A stretch of DNA of 64,000 nt from Buttiauxella izardii (lineage in GTDB: Bacteria > Pseudomonadota > Gammaproteobacteria > Enterobacterales > Enterobacteriaceae), in assembly GCF_003601925.1 (NCBI RefSeq), contig NZ_QZWH01000022.1, forward strand, positions 124,001 through 188,000, read 5' to 3'. The translations under genes were made by a program, and so were the position numbers. This document shows positions 19,550 through 29,349 of the stretch, piece by piece (within the stretch, counting starts at the first letter, position 1; each line of letters starts with the position of its first letter). The notes below the pieces were generated by a model. That model was given only the letters and a program-made list of their open reading frames with translations, ran no database searches and had not been told where the DNA came from.

Positions 19550-20824
19550 ATGAAAACGAAAGTTGCCGCCATCTATGGCAAGCGGGATGTCCGTATCCGT
19601 GAGTTTGAATTACCCGCAATTACCGATGATGAATTATTAGTGAGCGTTATTTCAGACAGCGTTTGTTTGTCGACATGGAAAGCGGCATTACTGGCCAGCG
19701 ATCATAAACGTGTGCCGGATGACTTAAATAACCATCCGGTGATTACCGGCCATGAATGCGCAGGCGTTATTGTCGAGGTAGGAAAAAACCTGACTGAAAA
19801 ATATAAAGCAGGCCAGCGTTATGTTCTGCAACCGGCAATGGGATTGCCAAGCGGATATTCAGCCGGATACAGTTATGAACATTTCGGCGGTAACGCGACT
19901 TATATGATTATCCCGAAATTAGCGATTGATATGGGATGCGTTTTACCTTATCGCGGATCTTATTTTGCGGCGGCATCTTTAGCCGAACCGATGTGCTGTA
20001 TTATTGGTGCCTATAAAGCTAACTACCACACCACGCAATATGTGTATGAGCACCGCATGGGAATTAAACCCGGTGGAAACCTGGCGTTATTAGCCTGCGC
20101 CGGGCCGATGGGCATTGGCGCAATTGATTACGCGATTAACGGCAATATTAAACCGGGCAAAGTTGTCGTGGTGGATATTGATGAAACCCGACTTGCGCAG
20201 GCGCAAAAACTGCTGCCGGTGGAATTAGCAGCGAAAAATGGTATCGAGCTGGTTTATGTGAATAGCAAACAACTCGCAGATCCGGTTGCGGCGCTGCGTG
20301 AGATGACTGGAGGCGCAGGTTTCGATGATGTATTTGTCTACGCCGCCGTGCCTGCGGTCATTGAGCTTGGCGACGATCTGCTGGCTGATGACGGCTGCCT
20401 GAACTTCTTCGCCGGGCCAACCGATAAAAACTTTAAAGTGCCATTTAACTTCTACAACGTGCATTACGGCAGCACGCATATCGTCGGGACTTCCGGCGGC
20501 TCCACGGACGACATGCTGGAAGCCATCGAACTGGCCGCCAGCGGAAGATTGCAGCCTTCATTTATGGTTACGCACGTCGGCGGCCTGGATGCCGTTCCAG
20601 AAACGGTGCTTAACCTGCCGGATATTCCGGGCGGCAAAAAGCTGATTTACAACGGTGTCACCATGCCGCTGACGGCGATTACCGATTTTGCTCGCTTAGG
20701 GGAAACCGATCCTTTATTCCGCCGTCTTGCGGAACTGGTGACAGAAACACACGGCGTGTGGAACGAAGCCGCAGAAAAACATCTGTTAGCCCATTTTGGC
20801 GTTGATATCGGCATGGAGGCTTAA
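19550..20824 (+). CDS. yggP: YggP, zinc-type alcohol/polyol dehydrogenase family
   Basis: 424 residues. Medium-chain dehydrogenase: an N-terminal GroES-like domain with the GHECAGVIVEVG segment, then a Rossmann part with CAGPMGIGAIDYAI and an acidic VVVDIDETRL that would bind the NAD ribose. Longer than classic alcohol dehydrogenases by about 70 residues, as in E. coli YggP. It lies 14 bp after cmtA and 2 bp before yggF, so it probably oxidises the phosphorylated PTS product; that is inferred from context. Confidence 0.88.
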   Translation: MKTKVAAIYGKRDVRIREFELPAITDDELLVSVISDSVCLSTWKAALLASDHKRVPDDLNNHPVITGHECAGVIVEVGKNLTEKYKAGQRYVLQPAMGLPSGYSAGYSYEHFGGNATYMIIPKLAIDMGCVLPYRGSYFAAASLAEPMCCIIGAYKANYHTTQYVYEHRMGIKPGGNLALLACAGPMGIGAIDYAINGNIKPGKVVVVDIDETRLAQAQKLLPVELAAKNGIELVYVNSKQLADPVAALREMTGGAGFDDVFVYAAVPAVIELGDDLLADDGCLNFFAGPTDKNFKVPFNFYNVHYGSTHIVGTSGGSTDDMLEAIELAASGRLQPSFMVTHVGGLDAVPETVLNLPDIPGGKKLIYNGVTMPLTAITDFARLGETDPLFRRLAELVTETHGVWNEAAEKHLLAHFGVDIGMEA

Positions 20825-20826
20825 GC

Positions 20827-21798
20827 ATGAAAACGCTGGCTTATCCGTTCTTTCGCACCACGGAACAGGCGGCGCTGGCTGCCTGGCCGCTGATTGGTTG
20901 CGGGGACAAGAATCTTATTGATGGTGTTGCGGTGCAGGCGATGCGCGATGCGCTTAATCAGATTGATATGCAGGGGAAAATTGTTATTGGCGAAGGGGAA
21001 ATTGACCACGCGCCGATGCTATATATCGGCGAAATGTTAGGTCACGGCCAGACCCCGAAAATTGATATTGCCGTCGACCCGATTGAAGGCACGCGCATGG
21101 TGGCGATGGGGCAAAACAACGCGCTGGCAGTGATGGCCTGCGCGCCCGTTGGCACGCTGCTTCACGCGCCTGATATGTATATGAAGAAACTGGTGGTCGG
21201 CAAGAAAGCGAAAGGGGTAATCAATCTTGCGGCGACGCTTGAAGAGAACCTGCGCAATATTGCTAAAGCGCTGGGCAAACCGCTCGAGCGGCTGCGAATG
21301 GTGACGCTCGATAAACCGCGCCATCAGGATGCCATCGCTGTCGCCACCAGCCTGGGCGTGAAAGTGATTGCTCTGCCGGACGGCGATGTCGCCGCCAGCG
21401 TGATGACGTGCCTGCTGGAAAACCAGTACGACGTGATGTACAGCATTGGCGGCGCGCCGGAAGGCGTGATTTCAGCCTGTGCGGTGAAAGCGTTGGGCGG
21501 AGAAATGCAGGTCGAGCTGATGGATTTTTGCCAGGCCAAAGGAGAATCGCCAGAACATCGCCTGATTGCCGACTCAGAACACCGCCGCTGTGCTGAAATG
21601 GGTGTCGAGGTTAATCGAATTTATAACCTAAATGAAATCGTCAAAAGTGATGAGGTTTTATTCTCGGCCACCGGTGTTACCGGTGGCGATATTCTACAAG
21701 GCGTGCGTGAAGACGGTGACGTGGTGAGAACGCAAACGCTCTTGATTAATGGTATAGAGCGCACTTGTAATATTATAGACTCCCTACATCACCATTAA
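20827..21798 (+). CDS. yggF: Class II fructose-1,6-bisphosphatase-like phosphatase YggF
   Basis: 323 residues (E. coli 321). GlpX family: GEGEIDHAPMLYIGE and the metal-binding DPIEGTRMVAMGQNNALAVM in the N-terminal half, then SIGGAPEGV, as in lithium-sensitive phosphatases. E. coli YggF has Mn-dependent fructose-1,6-bisphosphatase activity. A bisphosphatase in a PTS operon is unexpected for simple catabolism and suggests the intermediate is a bisphosphate or that carbon is returned to fructose-6-phosphate. Confidence 0.92.
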   Translation: MKTLAYPFFRTTEQAALAAWPLIGCGDKNLIDGVAVQAMRDALNQIDMQGKIVIGEGEIDHAPMLYIGEMLGHGQTPKIDIAVDPIEGTRMVAMGQNNALAVMACAPVGTLLHAPDMYMKKLVVGKKAKGVINLAATLEENLRNIAKALGKPLERLRMVTLDKPRHQDAIAVATSLGVKVIALPDGDVAASVMTCLLENQYDVMYSIGGAPEGVISACAVKALGGEMQVELMDFCQAKGESPEHRLIADSEHRRCAEMGVEVNRIYNLNEIVKSDEVLFSATGVTGGDILQGVREDGDVVRTQTLLINGIERTCNIIDSLHHH

Positions 21799-21813
21799 TG
21801 TAATGAGCTATTG

Positions 21814-22323
21814 ATGACCATTTTGAACGAAGATGATGTGCTTGAAAGGCTTGAAGCGCAAAGTGATCTGCCCTCGTTTATGCGGGTGGCTCACGATATT
21901 TTGCTTTCCGGTATCAGGCAATTTCTGCCTTCGTTATTTGTCGATAATGATGAAGAAATAGTCGAGTACGCTGTTAAGCCTTTGCTTGCCAGAAGCGGGC
22001 CGCTTGATGATATCGACGTTGCGCTGCGCCTGATCTACGCCTTGGGGAAAATGGATAAATGGCTGTATGCCGATATTACCTGTTTTACTCAGTTTTGCGA
22101 TTTCGTGCAGCACAGCAAAGAGGCTGTTCATTTTCATGATGATGTCACTTACGATTTTATCGCGAACCTTAATTCGATCACTCAAAATGCGACGCTCTTT
22201 AATGCGATAAAAAGCATGAAGTATTCGGACTTCTCTATATATTCCGAAGCGCGTTATGGCAGCTTAGTTAAAACAGCGTTATCTCTGGCGGTGACTTCAT
22301 TATTGAAGGAGCTAGTCTGGTGA
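21814..22323 (+). CDS. yggD: YggD, MtlR/FumE family regulator
   Basis: 169 residues from the ATG at 21814 (MTILNEDDVLE), as in E. coli YggD (169); a TTG one codon upstream is less likely. Belongs to the MtlR family, repressors of the mannitol operon that lack an obvious DNA-binding motif. Core stretches FLPSLFVDNDEEIVEYAVKP and DIDVALRLIYALGKMDKWLYAD are conserved. As the fifth gene of the cmt operon it probably controls it. Its stop overlaps the yggC start (GTGA). Confidence 0.88.
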   Translation: MTILNEDDVLERLEAQSDLPSFMRVAHDILLSGIRQFLPSLFVDNDEEIVEYAVKPLLARSGPLDDIDVALRLIYALGKMDKWLYADITCFTQFCDFVQHSKEAVHFHDDVTYDFIANLNSITQNATLFNAIKSMKYSDFSIYSEARYGSLVKTALSLAVTSLLKELVW

Positions 22324-23027
22324 ATGTCACATTAACAATTAATGGTTTAGAAACTCATGCCAGCTTTAATAACGATGAAGTCGAGTCGTTACATAAACCG
22401 CTTTTAAAGCAGCTTGCCGAAAAGCAAAAGCAATTACACAGGCGACTGGTGGTGTTTTTAGCCGCACCGCCCGGAACCGGTAAGTCCACGCTGGTGGCCT
22501 TTTGGGAACACCTCTGCCAACAAGATTCGACACTGCCTGCAATTCAGGCTTTGCCGATGGATGGTTTTCATCACTACAACGAGTATTTGCTGGCGAATAA
22601 CCTGAAACAGCATAAAGGTGCGCCGCAGACTTTTAACGTGAAGAAGTTGGCGTTGGCGCTGCAAGATTTGCATAAACCCGAAAGCCACTGGCCGCAGTAC
22701 TGCCGTAATCTGCACGATCCGGTTGAAAACGCGATTGCCGTGCAAGCACCTGTGGTGGTGGTTGAAGGAAACTGGCTGCTGCTCAATCAGCCCGAATGGC
22801 AAGCGCTGCGCGAACTTTGCGATTACTCCGTCTTTATCTCCGCCGCGCCTGAAATGCTTTCAGAGCGTTTGATTCGCCGGAAAATGCGCGGTGGTTTAAG
22901 CCGCCAACAAGCCGAAGCATTTTTCCAGGCGACTGACGGGCCGAATGTGCGGTGTGTGCTGGAAAACAGCCAACCCGCCGATATGTTGTTACGCATGGAC
23001 GAGCAGGGTGGCTACCATCTATCTTGA
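22320..23027 (+). CDS. yggC: YggC, P-loop kinase of the pantothenate/uridine kinase-like family
   Basis: 235 residues starting at GTG 22320, overlapping the yggD stop by 4 nt. The Walker A motif AAPPGTGKST lies near residue 50; MDGFHHYNEYL and VVVEGNWLLL are typical of the PanK/FrcK-type kinase fold that phosphorylates small molecules. Exact substrate unknown. In context it may phosphorylate a sugar or polyol intermediate of the cmt pathway. Orthologue of E. coli YggC (237). Confidence 0.85.
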   Translation: MNVTLTINGLETHASFNNDEVESLHKPLLKQLAEKQKQLHRRLVVFLAAPPGTGKSTLVAFWEHLCQQDSTLPAIQALPMDGFHHYNEYLLANNLKQHKGAPQTFNVKKLALALQDLHKPESHWPQYCRNLHDPVENAIAVQAPVVVVEGNWLLLNQPEWQALRELCDYSVFISAAPEMLSERLIRRKMRGGLSRQQAEAFFQATDGPNVRCVLENSQPADMLLRMDEQGGYHLS

Positions 23028-23159
23028 TTTCAACTGGTTATTATTCGTACTGAGCGCATTTGTCGTTGCAGTTATTCCATCGAAAATGTGACCTGTGTCA
23101 GAAGATCGGTTGCCTGTACGGGGGTAACGTTCCATTTATTCCGCTTATCCCTTAATATG

Positions 23160-23175
23160 GCTGAAGCGTTTCAGT
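23160..23175. promoter_or_regulatory. Cra (FruR) site upstream of epd
   Basis: GCTGAAGCGTTTCAGT contains TGAAGCGTTTCA, matching the Cra core TGAAWCGNTTCA with one variation. It lies about 120 bp upstream of epd; in E. coli the epd-pgk operon is a Cra target. Confidence 0.75.
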
Positions 23176-23295
23176 CGAATGAATGTTCGACAATTAAGCA
23201 AACAATTGCAGTTTCTATAGTGCGAGGATTCCCCTCAGACGGTTGCTGGATTACTCTGTCAGCCACTTAGTTCCAGGGATTCTGGCAGGAGAGAT

Positions 23296-24315
23296 ATGAC
23301 CGTTCGCATAGCAATTAATGGCTTCGGTCGCATTGGGCGCAACGTGGTACGTGCATTGTACGAATCAGGTCGCCGTGCGGAAATTACCGTCGTAGCAATC
23401 AATGAACTGGCTGATGCTGCGGGTATGGCGCATCTGTTGAAATACGACACCAGCCATGGTCGCTTCGCCTGGGACGTGCGTCAGGAACGCAGCCAGTTAT
23501 GGGTAGGTGATGACACCATCCGCATTTTGCACGAACCGGAAATCGAAAATTTACCGTGGCGTGAACTGGGCGTTGATGTGGTGCTCGATTGTACCGGCGT
23601 GTTTGGCTCCCGTGCAGACGGTGAAGCGCATCTGGCAGCCGGTGCCAAAAAAGTCCTCTTCTCCCATCCAGGCGGTAACGACCTCGACGCCACCGTAGTT
23701 TTCGGTGTGAATCATGAAAGTGTGGTGGCTGAACATCGCATTGTTTCCAATGCTTCCTGCACCACAAACTGCATTATTCCTATTATCAAATTGCTTGATG
23801 ATGCCTATGGTATTGAGTGGGGCACCGTGACCACTATTCACTCTGCCATGCATGATCAACAAGTTATCGACGCCTATCACCCGGACTTGCGCCGCACCCG
23901 TGCCGCCAGCCAGTCCATTATTCCTGTTGATACGCGTCTTGCTGCTGGTATCGCACGTATTTTCCCGCAATTTGACGATTGTTTTGAAGCGATTGCGGTA
24001 CGTGTTCCAACCATCAACGTCACCGCAATCGATTTAAGCGTGACGGTGAAAAATGCAGTTAATGCTAATGAAGTCAACAAGTTGCTGCAAAAAGCAGCGC
24101 GAGATTCATTTCATGGTATAGTTGACTATACGGAATTACCGTTGGTCTCGACTGATTTTAACCACGATCCGCACAGTGCCATTGTTGACGGCACACAAAC
24201 CCGGGTCAGTGGGCAACATCTGATTAAAACTCTAGTCTGGTGTGATAACGAATGGGGCTTTGCTAACCGAATGCTCGACACGACGTTAGTCATGGCCGCA
24301 AGTGGTTTCAGGTAA
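23296..24315 (+). CDS. epd: D-erythrose-4-phosphate dehydrogenase
   Basis: NAD-dependent oxidation of erythrose-4-phosphate to 4-phosphoerythronate, the first step of pyridoxal phosphate synthesis. 339 residues as in E. coli. GAPDH fold: Rossmann motif [19 protein letters not shown] and active-site [15 protein letters not shown] (catalytic Cys about 155), with the C-terminal [17 protein letters not shown]. Start ATG 23296 has a GGAGAG site upstream. Lies 49 bp before pgk, in a Cra-controlled operon. Confidence 0.96.
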   Translation: MTVRIAINGFGRIGRNVVRALYESGRRAEITVVAINELADAAGMAHLLKYDTSHGRFAWDVRQERSQLWVGDDTIRILHEPEIENLPWRELGVDVVLDCTGVFGSRADGEAHLAAGAKKVLFSHPGGNDLDATVVFGVNHESVVAEHRIVSNASCTTNCIIPIIKLLDDAYGIEWGTVTTIHSAMHDQQVIDAYHPDLRRTRAASQSIIPVDTRLAAGIARIFPQFDDCFEAIAVRVPTINVTAIDLSVTVKNAVNANEVNKLLQKAARDSFHGIVDYTELPLVSTDFNHDPHSAIVDGTQTRVSGQHLIKTLVWCDNEWGFANRMLDTTLVMAASGFR

Positions 24316-24364
24316 GGCGCATACAGCGTCCGCAAAACTTTAAGAATCAACGAGAGGATTCACC

Positions 24365-25528
24365 ATGTCTGTAATTAAGATGACCGATCTGGATCTGGCT
24401 GGAAAGCGTGTTCTGATCCGTGCAGATTTGAACGTACCAGTTAAAGAAGGGAAAGTGACATCTGACGCACGTATCCGTGCATCTTTGCCTACTATCGAAC
24501 TGGCCCTGAAGCAAGGCGCTAAAGTGATGGTAACTTCTCACCTGGGTCGTCCGACTGAAGGCGAGTACAACGAAGAATTCTCTCTGCTGCCGGTTGTTAA
24601 CTACCTGAAAGACAAACTGTCTGCTCCGGTTCGCCTGGCTAAAGATTACCTCGACGGCGTTGAAGTGGCTGCGGGTGAACTGGTTGTTCTGGAAAACGTT
24701 CGCTTTAACAAAGGCGAAAAGAAAGACGACGAAACCCTGTCTAAGAAATACGCTGCTCTGTGTGACGTATTCGTAATGGACGCTTTCGGTACTGCGCACC
24801 GCGCACAGGCTTCTACTCATGGCGTTGGCAAATTTGCAGACATCGCTTGTGCAGGCCCGCTGCTGGCTGAAGAGCTGAGCGCACTGGGTAAAGCACTGAA
24901 AGAACCTGCTCGCCCAATGGTTGCTATCGTTGGCGGTTCTAAAGTTTCTACCAAACTGACCGTTCTGGATTCCCTGTCCAAAATCGCTGACCAGCTGATT
25001 GTTGGCGGTGGTATCGCGAACACCTTCGTTGCTGCACAAGGCCACAACGTCGGTAAATCCCTGTACGAAGCAGACCTGGTTGATGAAGCTAAACGCCTGC
25101 TGACTATCTGTGATATCCCAGTTCCTGCTGACGTTCGCGTAGCAACTGAGTTCTCTGAGTCTGCAACTGCAACTCTGAAATCAGTTAACGACGTGAAATC
25201 TGACGAGCAAATCCTGGATATCGGTGATGCTTCTGCAGCACAACTGGCTGAAATCCTGAAGAATGCAAAAACGATTCTTTGGAACGGCCCGGTTGGCGTG
25301 TTCGAATTCCCGAACTTCCGTAAAGGGACTGAAATCGTTGCTAACGCAATCGCAGATAGCGAAGCATTCTCTATCGCAGGCGGCGGTGACACTCTGGCAG
25401 CAATCGACCTGTTCGGTATTGCTGACAAGATCTCCTACATCTCCACTGGTGGCGGCGCATTCCTCGAATTCGTGGAAGGCAAAGTTCTGCCAGCAGTAGC
25501 GATGCTCGAAGAGCGCGCTAAGAAGTAA
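24365..25528 (+). CDS. pgk: Phosphoglycerate kinase
   Basis: Glycolytic ATP-generating kinase. 387 residues as in E. coli. N-domain: [11 protein letters not shown] and SHLGRPTEG bind 3-phosphoglycerate; C-domain: [18 protein letters not shown] and the ATP-binding [13 protein letters not shown]. Codon use is highly biased as expected of an abundant protein. Between epd and fbaA, with a hairpin at its end that may act as partial terminator or processing site. Confidence 0.98.
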   Translation: MSVIKMTDLDLAGKRVLIRADLNVPVKEGKVTSDARIRASLPTIELALKQGAKVMVTSHLGRPTEGEYNEEFSLLPVVNYLKDKLSAPVRLAKDYLDGVEVAAGELVVLENVRFNKGEKKDDETLSKKYAALCDVFVMDAFGTAHRAQASTHGVGKFADIACAGPLLAEELSALGKALKEPARPMVAIVGGSKVSTKLTVLDSLSKIADQLIVGGGIANTFVAAQGHNVGKSLYEADLVDEAKRLLTICDIPVPADVRVATEFSESATATLKSVNDVKSDEQILDIGDASAAQLAEILKNAKTILWNGPVGVFEFPNFRKGTEIVANAIADSEAFSIAGGGDTLAAIDLFGIADKISYISTGGGAFLEFVEGKVLPAVAMLEERAKK

Positions 25529-25534
25529 TGATTC

Positions 25535-25555
25535 CGGGCAGGTTTAACCTGCCCG
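25535..25555 (+). terminator. Hairpin between pgk and fbaA
   Basis: CGGGCAGG-TTTAA-CCTGCCCG followed by TTGATTTT, directly after pgk. Probably a partial terminator or mRNA 3'-end stabiliser, since fbaA can be transcribed from its own promoter as well. Confidence 0.6.
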
Positions 25556-25630
25556 TTGATTTTCTGCCGCTGTAAAATATTAGGTGGCACAAACGTTTTT
25601 TCTAACGGCCGACGATACAGGACGACAAAC

Positions 25631-26710
25631 ATGTCTAAGATTTTTGATTTCGTAAAACCAGGTGTTATCACCGGTGATGACGTACAGAAAGTTTTCCAGA
25701 TTGCAAAAGAGAACAACTTTGCTCTGCCAGCAGTTAACTGCGTAGGCACCGATTCTATCAACGCCGTTCTGGAAACTGCTGCGAAAGTTAAAGCTCCAGT
25801 TATCGTTCAGTTCTCTAACGGTGGCGCTGCGTTCATCGCAGGTAAAGGCGTTAAAACTGACGTTCCTCAGGGTGCTGCAATCCTGGGCGCAATCTCTGGC
25901 GCACACCACGTTCACCAGATGGCTGAACACTACGGCGTGCCAGTTATTCTGCACACTGACCACTGCGCTAAAAAACTGCTGCCATGGATCGACGGTCTGT
26001 TGGACGCGGGCGAAAAACACTTCGCTGCAACTGGCAAGCCACTGTTCTCTTCTCACATGATTGACCTGTCAGAAGAATCTCTGGAAGAAAACATCGAGAT
26101 CAGCTCTAAGTATCTGGCTCGCATGTCCAAAATGGGCATGACTCTGGAAATCGAACTGGGTTGCACCGGCGGCGAAGAAGATGGCGTAGATAACAGCCAT
26201 ATGGACGCATCTGCTCTGTACACTCAGCCAGAAGACGTTGATTACGCTTACACTGAGCTGAGCAAAATCAGCCCACGTTTCACCATCGCGGCTTCTTTCG
26301 GTAACGTGCACGGCGTTTACAAACCAGGTAACGTGGTTCTGACCCCGACTATCCTGCGCGATTCTCAGGATTATGTCTCTAAGAAACACAACCTGCCGCA
26401 CAACTCTCTGAACTTCGTATTCCACGGCGGTTCCGGTTCTACAGCTCAAGAAATCAAAGATTCCGTGAGCTACGGTGTTATCAAAATGAACATCGATACC
26501 GATACCCAGTGGGCGACTTGGGAAGGCATTCTGAGCTACTACAAAGCGAACGAAGCTTACCTGCAAGGTCAGTTGGGCAACCCGAAAGGCGAAGACCAGC
26601 CGAACAAGAAATACTACGATCCACGCGTATGGCTGCGTTCTGCACAGACTTCAATGATTACTCGTCTGGAGCAGGCTTTCAAAGAACTGAACGCAGTAGA
26701 CGTTCTGTAA
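25631..26710 (+). CDS. fbaA: Fructose-bisphosphate aldolase, class II
   Basis: Zinc-dependent aldolase of glycolysis. 359 residues from the ATG at 25631 (MSKIFDFVKPG), as in E. coli FbaA; the longer frame starting at 25556 covers the leader. Zinc and substrate motifs: LHTDHCAKKLLPWID, ELGCTGGEEDGVDNS, VHGVYKPGNVVL, FHGGSGSTAQEI and NIDTDTQWA. Strong Shine-Dalgarno and biased codons. The gene closes the epd-pgk-fbaA group; in E. coli mscS follows, whereas here the tdc operon intervenes. Confidence 0.98.
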   Translation: MSKIFDFVKPGVITGDDVQKVFQIAKENNFALPAVNCVGTDSINAVLETAAKVKAPVIVQFSNGGAAFIAGKGVKTDVPQGAAILGAISGAHHVHQMAEHYGVPVILHTDHCAKKLLPWIDGLLDAGEKHFAATGKPLFSSHMIDLSEESLEENIEISSKYLARMSKMGMTLEIELGCTGGEEDGVDNSHMDASALYTQPEDVDYAYTELSKISPRFTIAASFGNVHGVYKPGNVVLTPTILRDSQDYVSKKHNLPHNSLNFVFHGGSGSTAQEIKDSVSYGVIKMNIDTDTQWATWEGILSYYKANEAYLQGQLGNPKGEDQPNKKYYDPRVWLRSAQTSMITRLEQAFKELNAVDVL

Positions 26711-26734
26711 TTTGAAGCGCTAAATGCTTGAATC

Positions 26735-26759
26735 AAGCCCGCCTCGTGCGGGCTTTTTT
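26735..26759 (+). terminator. fbaA terminator
   Basis: AAGCCCGC-CTCGT-GCGGGCTT followed by a T run, 25 bp after the fbaA stop. Confidence 0.92.
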
Positions 26760-27096
26760 GTACCTTAAATAAAATTTAAATATCAATCCGAGCTTAAAAA
26801 TTCAGCATATTGCTTTTAAATAAATTGAACGCAGAAAGAATATTTCTGATGCGAGTACTTTCTGAACGCCATTTATTTCGGCAATTTTATGAGATTATTT
26901 TAGTTTTATTATAAGTACCTATAAAAGTGGGAGTTATTTGTACAGATACGATTTTATTATCACCATAACTTTATTTTATTACTCCAGCTAAGGTTGACCT
27001 TAGTCATGTAAAAGGCAAATGGTGAATATTTAACACATTGATTTTAAAGAGTTAAAATTGTTTGTTTGCTTTGCGTACGATTAACGCGCTGGTAAT

Positions 27097-27112
27097 TGTG
27101 AGTCACTGCACA
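27097..27112. promoter_or_regulatory. CRP site upstream of tdcA
   Basis: TGTGAGTCACTGCACA matches TGTGA-N6-TCACA at 9 of 10 conserved positions, about 63-78 bp before the tdcA start. The E. coli tdc operon needs CRP for anaerobic induction, so this fits. Confidence 0.75.
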
Positions 27113-27174
27113 CTACAACTCATGCATAATTCGATATGATCTGCTGCATGGAACGTTTATAGGCGCAGATTAGA

Positions 27175-28113
27175 ATGGACAATAATACCTTACCTAAAAC
27201 ACAGCATCTGCTTGTCTTTCAGGAAGTGGTGAGAAGTGGATCATTTGGTTCTGCGGCTAAACAACTGAGCCTGACCCAACCTGCTGTCAGTAAAATTATA
27301 AGCGAAATGGAAACCTATTTTGGTCTTGAGCTTATTATCAGAAAAAATACCGGCGTTAAATTAACTGAAGCAGGAAAAGTCTTGCTGACTCACGCTGAAA
27401 CTATCACGCGTGAATTACGCAATATGTGTAGTGAAATGAATCGGATGGTCGGTAACAGCGTAGTGGATGTGTCGTTTGGCTACCCTTCGCTTATCGGTTT
27501 CACTTTTTTACCCGGCATGATGAAAGAGTTTAAAGAGCTTTTCCCACAGGCGCAGGTTTCGATGTTTGAAGCCCAACTTTCCTCTTTCTTGCCTGCTATC
27601 CGCGATGGCCGTCTGGATTTTGCGATTGGCACCTTGAGCGATGAAATGTTGCTGCAAGATTTGCACATTGAGCCATTGTTCGAGTCGGAATTTGTGTTGG
27701 TTGCCAACCGAACGCGGGTAGTGAAAGGCACAACCACGCTTAGCGCCTTAAGCCATGAGCAATGGGTTTTGCCACAAACGGAAATGGGATATTACAGCGA
27801 GCTTCTGACCACACTGCAAAAGAACAATATTAAAAGTGAAAACATCGTAAAAACGGACTCGGTGGTGACGATTTATAATCTGGTGCTCAATGCCGGTTTC
27901 CTGACGGTTATTCCCCGCGATATGATTTCTCCATTTGGTTCTAATCAATTTATTAAAATCCCGGTTGAAGATAAATTACCTGTCGCGCGTTACGCTGCCG
28001 TCTGGTCTAAGAATTATCGAATTAACAGATCTGCTGCCACATTAGTTGAACTAGCCAAAAAACATTCATTACGAATCCAGTTTCAAGCCAATAAATTAAC
28101 TGAAGTTGCTTAG
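27175..28113 (+). CDS. tdcA: TdcA, LysR-type activator of the tdc operon
   Basis: 312 residues, same length as E. coli TdcA. N-terminal winged helix-turn-helix with GSFGSAAKQLSLTQPAVSKIISEMETYFG (read as two adjoining parts), then the periplasmic-binding-like effector domain. It is the first gene of the operon and by family knowledge activates it during anaerobic growth on amino acids. No TdcR gene lies upstream. Its AT content is higher than in flanking core genes. Confidence 0.93.
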   Translation: MDNNTLPKTQHLLVFQEVVRSGSFGSAAKQLSLTQPAVSKIISEMETYFGLELIIRKNTGVKLTEAGKVLLTHAETITRELRNMCSEMNRMVGNSVVDVSFGYPSLIGFTFLPGMMKEFKELFPQAQVSMFEAQLSSFLPAIRDGRLDFAIGTLSDEMLLQDLHIEPLFESEFVLVANRTRVVKGTTTLSALSHEQWVLPQTEMGYYSELLTTLQKNNIKSENIVKTDSVVTIYNLVLNAGFLTVIPRDMISPFGSNQFIKIPVEDKLPVARYAAVWSKNYRINRSAATLVELAKKHSLRIQFQANKLTEVA

Positions 28114-28210
28114 CTAATATAAGTAGCTCGTAAAACATTCTTCATTCAAGTGGTGATTTAAATAATTAATCACCCGGTAAATTATTCTTGCTTTTAAAGC
28201 TGAGGTCAAC

Positions 28211-29200
28211 ATGCATATCGATTATGAACTTCCTGTTACTATTATTGATGTTCTTGATGCGAAAAAAAGACTGTCTGGATATATCTATAAAACGGGGATG
28301 CCTCGTTCAAATTATCTCAGCGAATGCTGCAAGGGCGAGATATTTTTAAAATTCGAAAACATGCAGCGTACCGGCTCATTTAAAATTCGTGGCGCATTTA
28401 ATAAACTCAGTTCGCTTACCGAAGAAGAAAGAAAAAAAGGCGTCGTGGCTTGTTCTGCGGGGAACCATGCGCAGGGCGTTTCGCTCTCCTGTGCCATCCT
28501 GGGAATTGACGGCAAGGTGGTGATGCCGAATGGTGCACCGAAGTCCAAAGTCGCAGCCACTTCCGACTACTCGGCGCAGGTCGTGATGCACGGCGACAAC
28601 TTCAACGATACCATCGCTAAAGTGAGCGAAATCGTGGAGATGGAAGGGCGCATCTTCATCCCGCCGTATGACGACGAAAAAGTGATCGCCGGGCAAGGGA
28701 CTATCGGCCTGGAAATCCTGGAAGACTTATATGATGTCGACAACGTTATTGTGCCTATTGGCGGCGGTGGTTTAATTGCGGGTATTGCTCTGGCGATTAA
28801 ATCTATCAACCCAACGATTAATATTATCGGCGTGCAGGCAGAAAACGTACACGGCATGGCAGCGTCATTTTATAAAGGCGAATTAATGGCCCACCGCACG
28901 ACCGGCACTTTAGCCGACGGTTGCGATGTATCTCGCCCTGGCAGAATAACGTATGAAATCGTGAAGAAGCTGGTGACCGATATTGTATTAGTCAGTGAAG
29001 ATGAAATTCGGAATAGCATGGTTGCGCTGATTCAACGAAATAAAGTCGTGACTGAAGGTGCTGGTGCTTTAGCCACCGCTGCATTATTAAGCGGAAAATT
29101 AGATCAATATATTAAAGGGCGCAAAACCGTTAGTATTATTTCCGGCGGCAATATAGATCTTTCACGAGTGTCACAAATCACCGGCTCCGCAGATCTCTAA
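28211..29200 (+). CDS. tdcB: Catabolic threonine dehydratase
   Basis: PLP enzyme converting threonine to 2-oxobutyrate and ammonia (also serine to pyruvate), allosterically activated by AMP in E. coli. 329 residues as in E. coli. The PLP lysine lies in [14 protein letters not shown] around residue 58; the phosphate-binding loop is [10 protein letters not shown]. There is no C-terminal ACT domain, separating it from biosynthetic IlvA. The stop codon is directly followed by an ERIC element that separates it from tdcC. Confidence 0.95.
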   Translation: MHIDYELPVTIIDVLDAKKRLSGYIYKTGMPRSNYLSECCKGEIFLKFENMQRTGSFKIRGAFNKLSSLTEEERKKGVVACSAGNHAQGVSLSCAILGIDGKVVMPNGAPKSKVAATSDYSAQVVMHGDNFNDTIAKVSEIVEMEGRIFIPPYDDEKVIAGQGTIGLEILEDLYDVDNVIVPIGGGGLIAGIALAIKSINPTINIIGVQAENVHGMAASFYKGELMAHRTTGTLADGCDVSRPGRITYEIVKKLVTDIVLVSEDEIRNSMVALIQRNKVVTEGAGALATAALLSGKLDQYIKGRKTVSIISGGNIDLSRVSQITGSADL

Positions 29201-29327
29201 TATATTCGTCATACTTCGAGTCGCAGATGCGTTGGCTGCTCTCGTTCACCCCAGTCACTTACTTTAGTAAGCTCCTGGAGATGAACTCCTTTGCCGCCTT
29301 TCTGCAATTCGAATTATTTAGAATATA
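29201..29327. repeat. ERIC element between tdcB and tdcC
   Basis: 127 bp, the canonical ERIC length. It begins TATATTC and ends GAATATA, and contains the ERIC hallmark core CCCCAGTCACTTACT and AGTAAGCTCCTGG. It starts at the base after the tdcB stop and ends 22 bp before the tdcC start, leaving the tdcC ribosome site (AAGGAAC) intact. Confidence 0.93.
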
Positions 29328-29349
29328 GAATCATATAAGGAACTTTATT

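Larger units (their letters stand above)
26711..27174. other. fbaA-tdcA intergenic region
   Basis: 464 bp, strongly AT-rich after the fbaA terminator. Contains a CRP site at 27097-27112 and presumably the tdc promoter. No tdcR-like ORF or RNA was seen. Confidence 0.65.

Noticed and set aside
26711..27174. tdcR or mobile-element remnant upstream of tdcA
   Set aside because: No open frame similar to TdcR and no terminal inverted repeats or transposase fragments could be seen.
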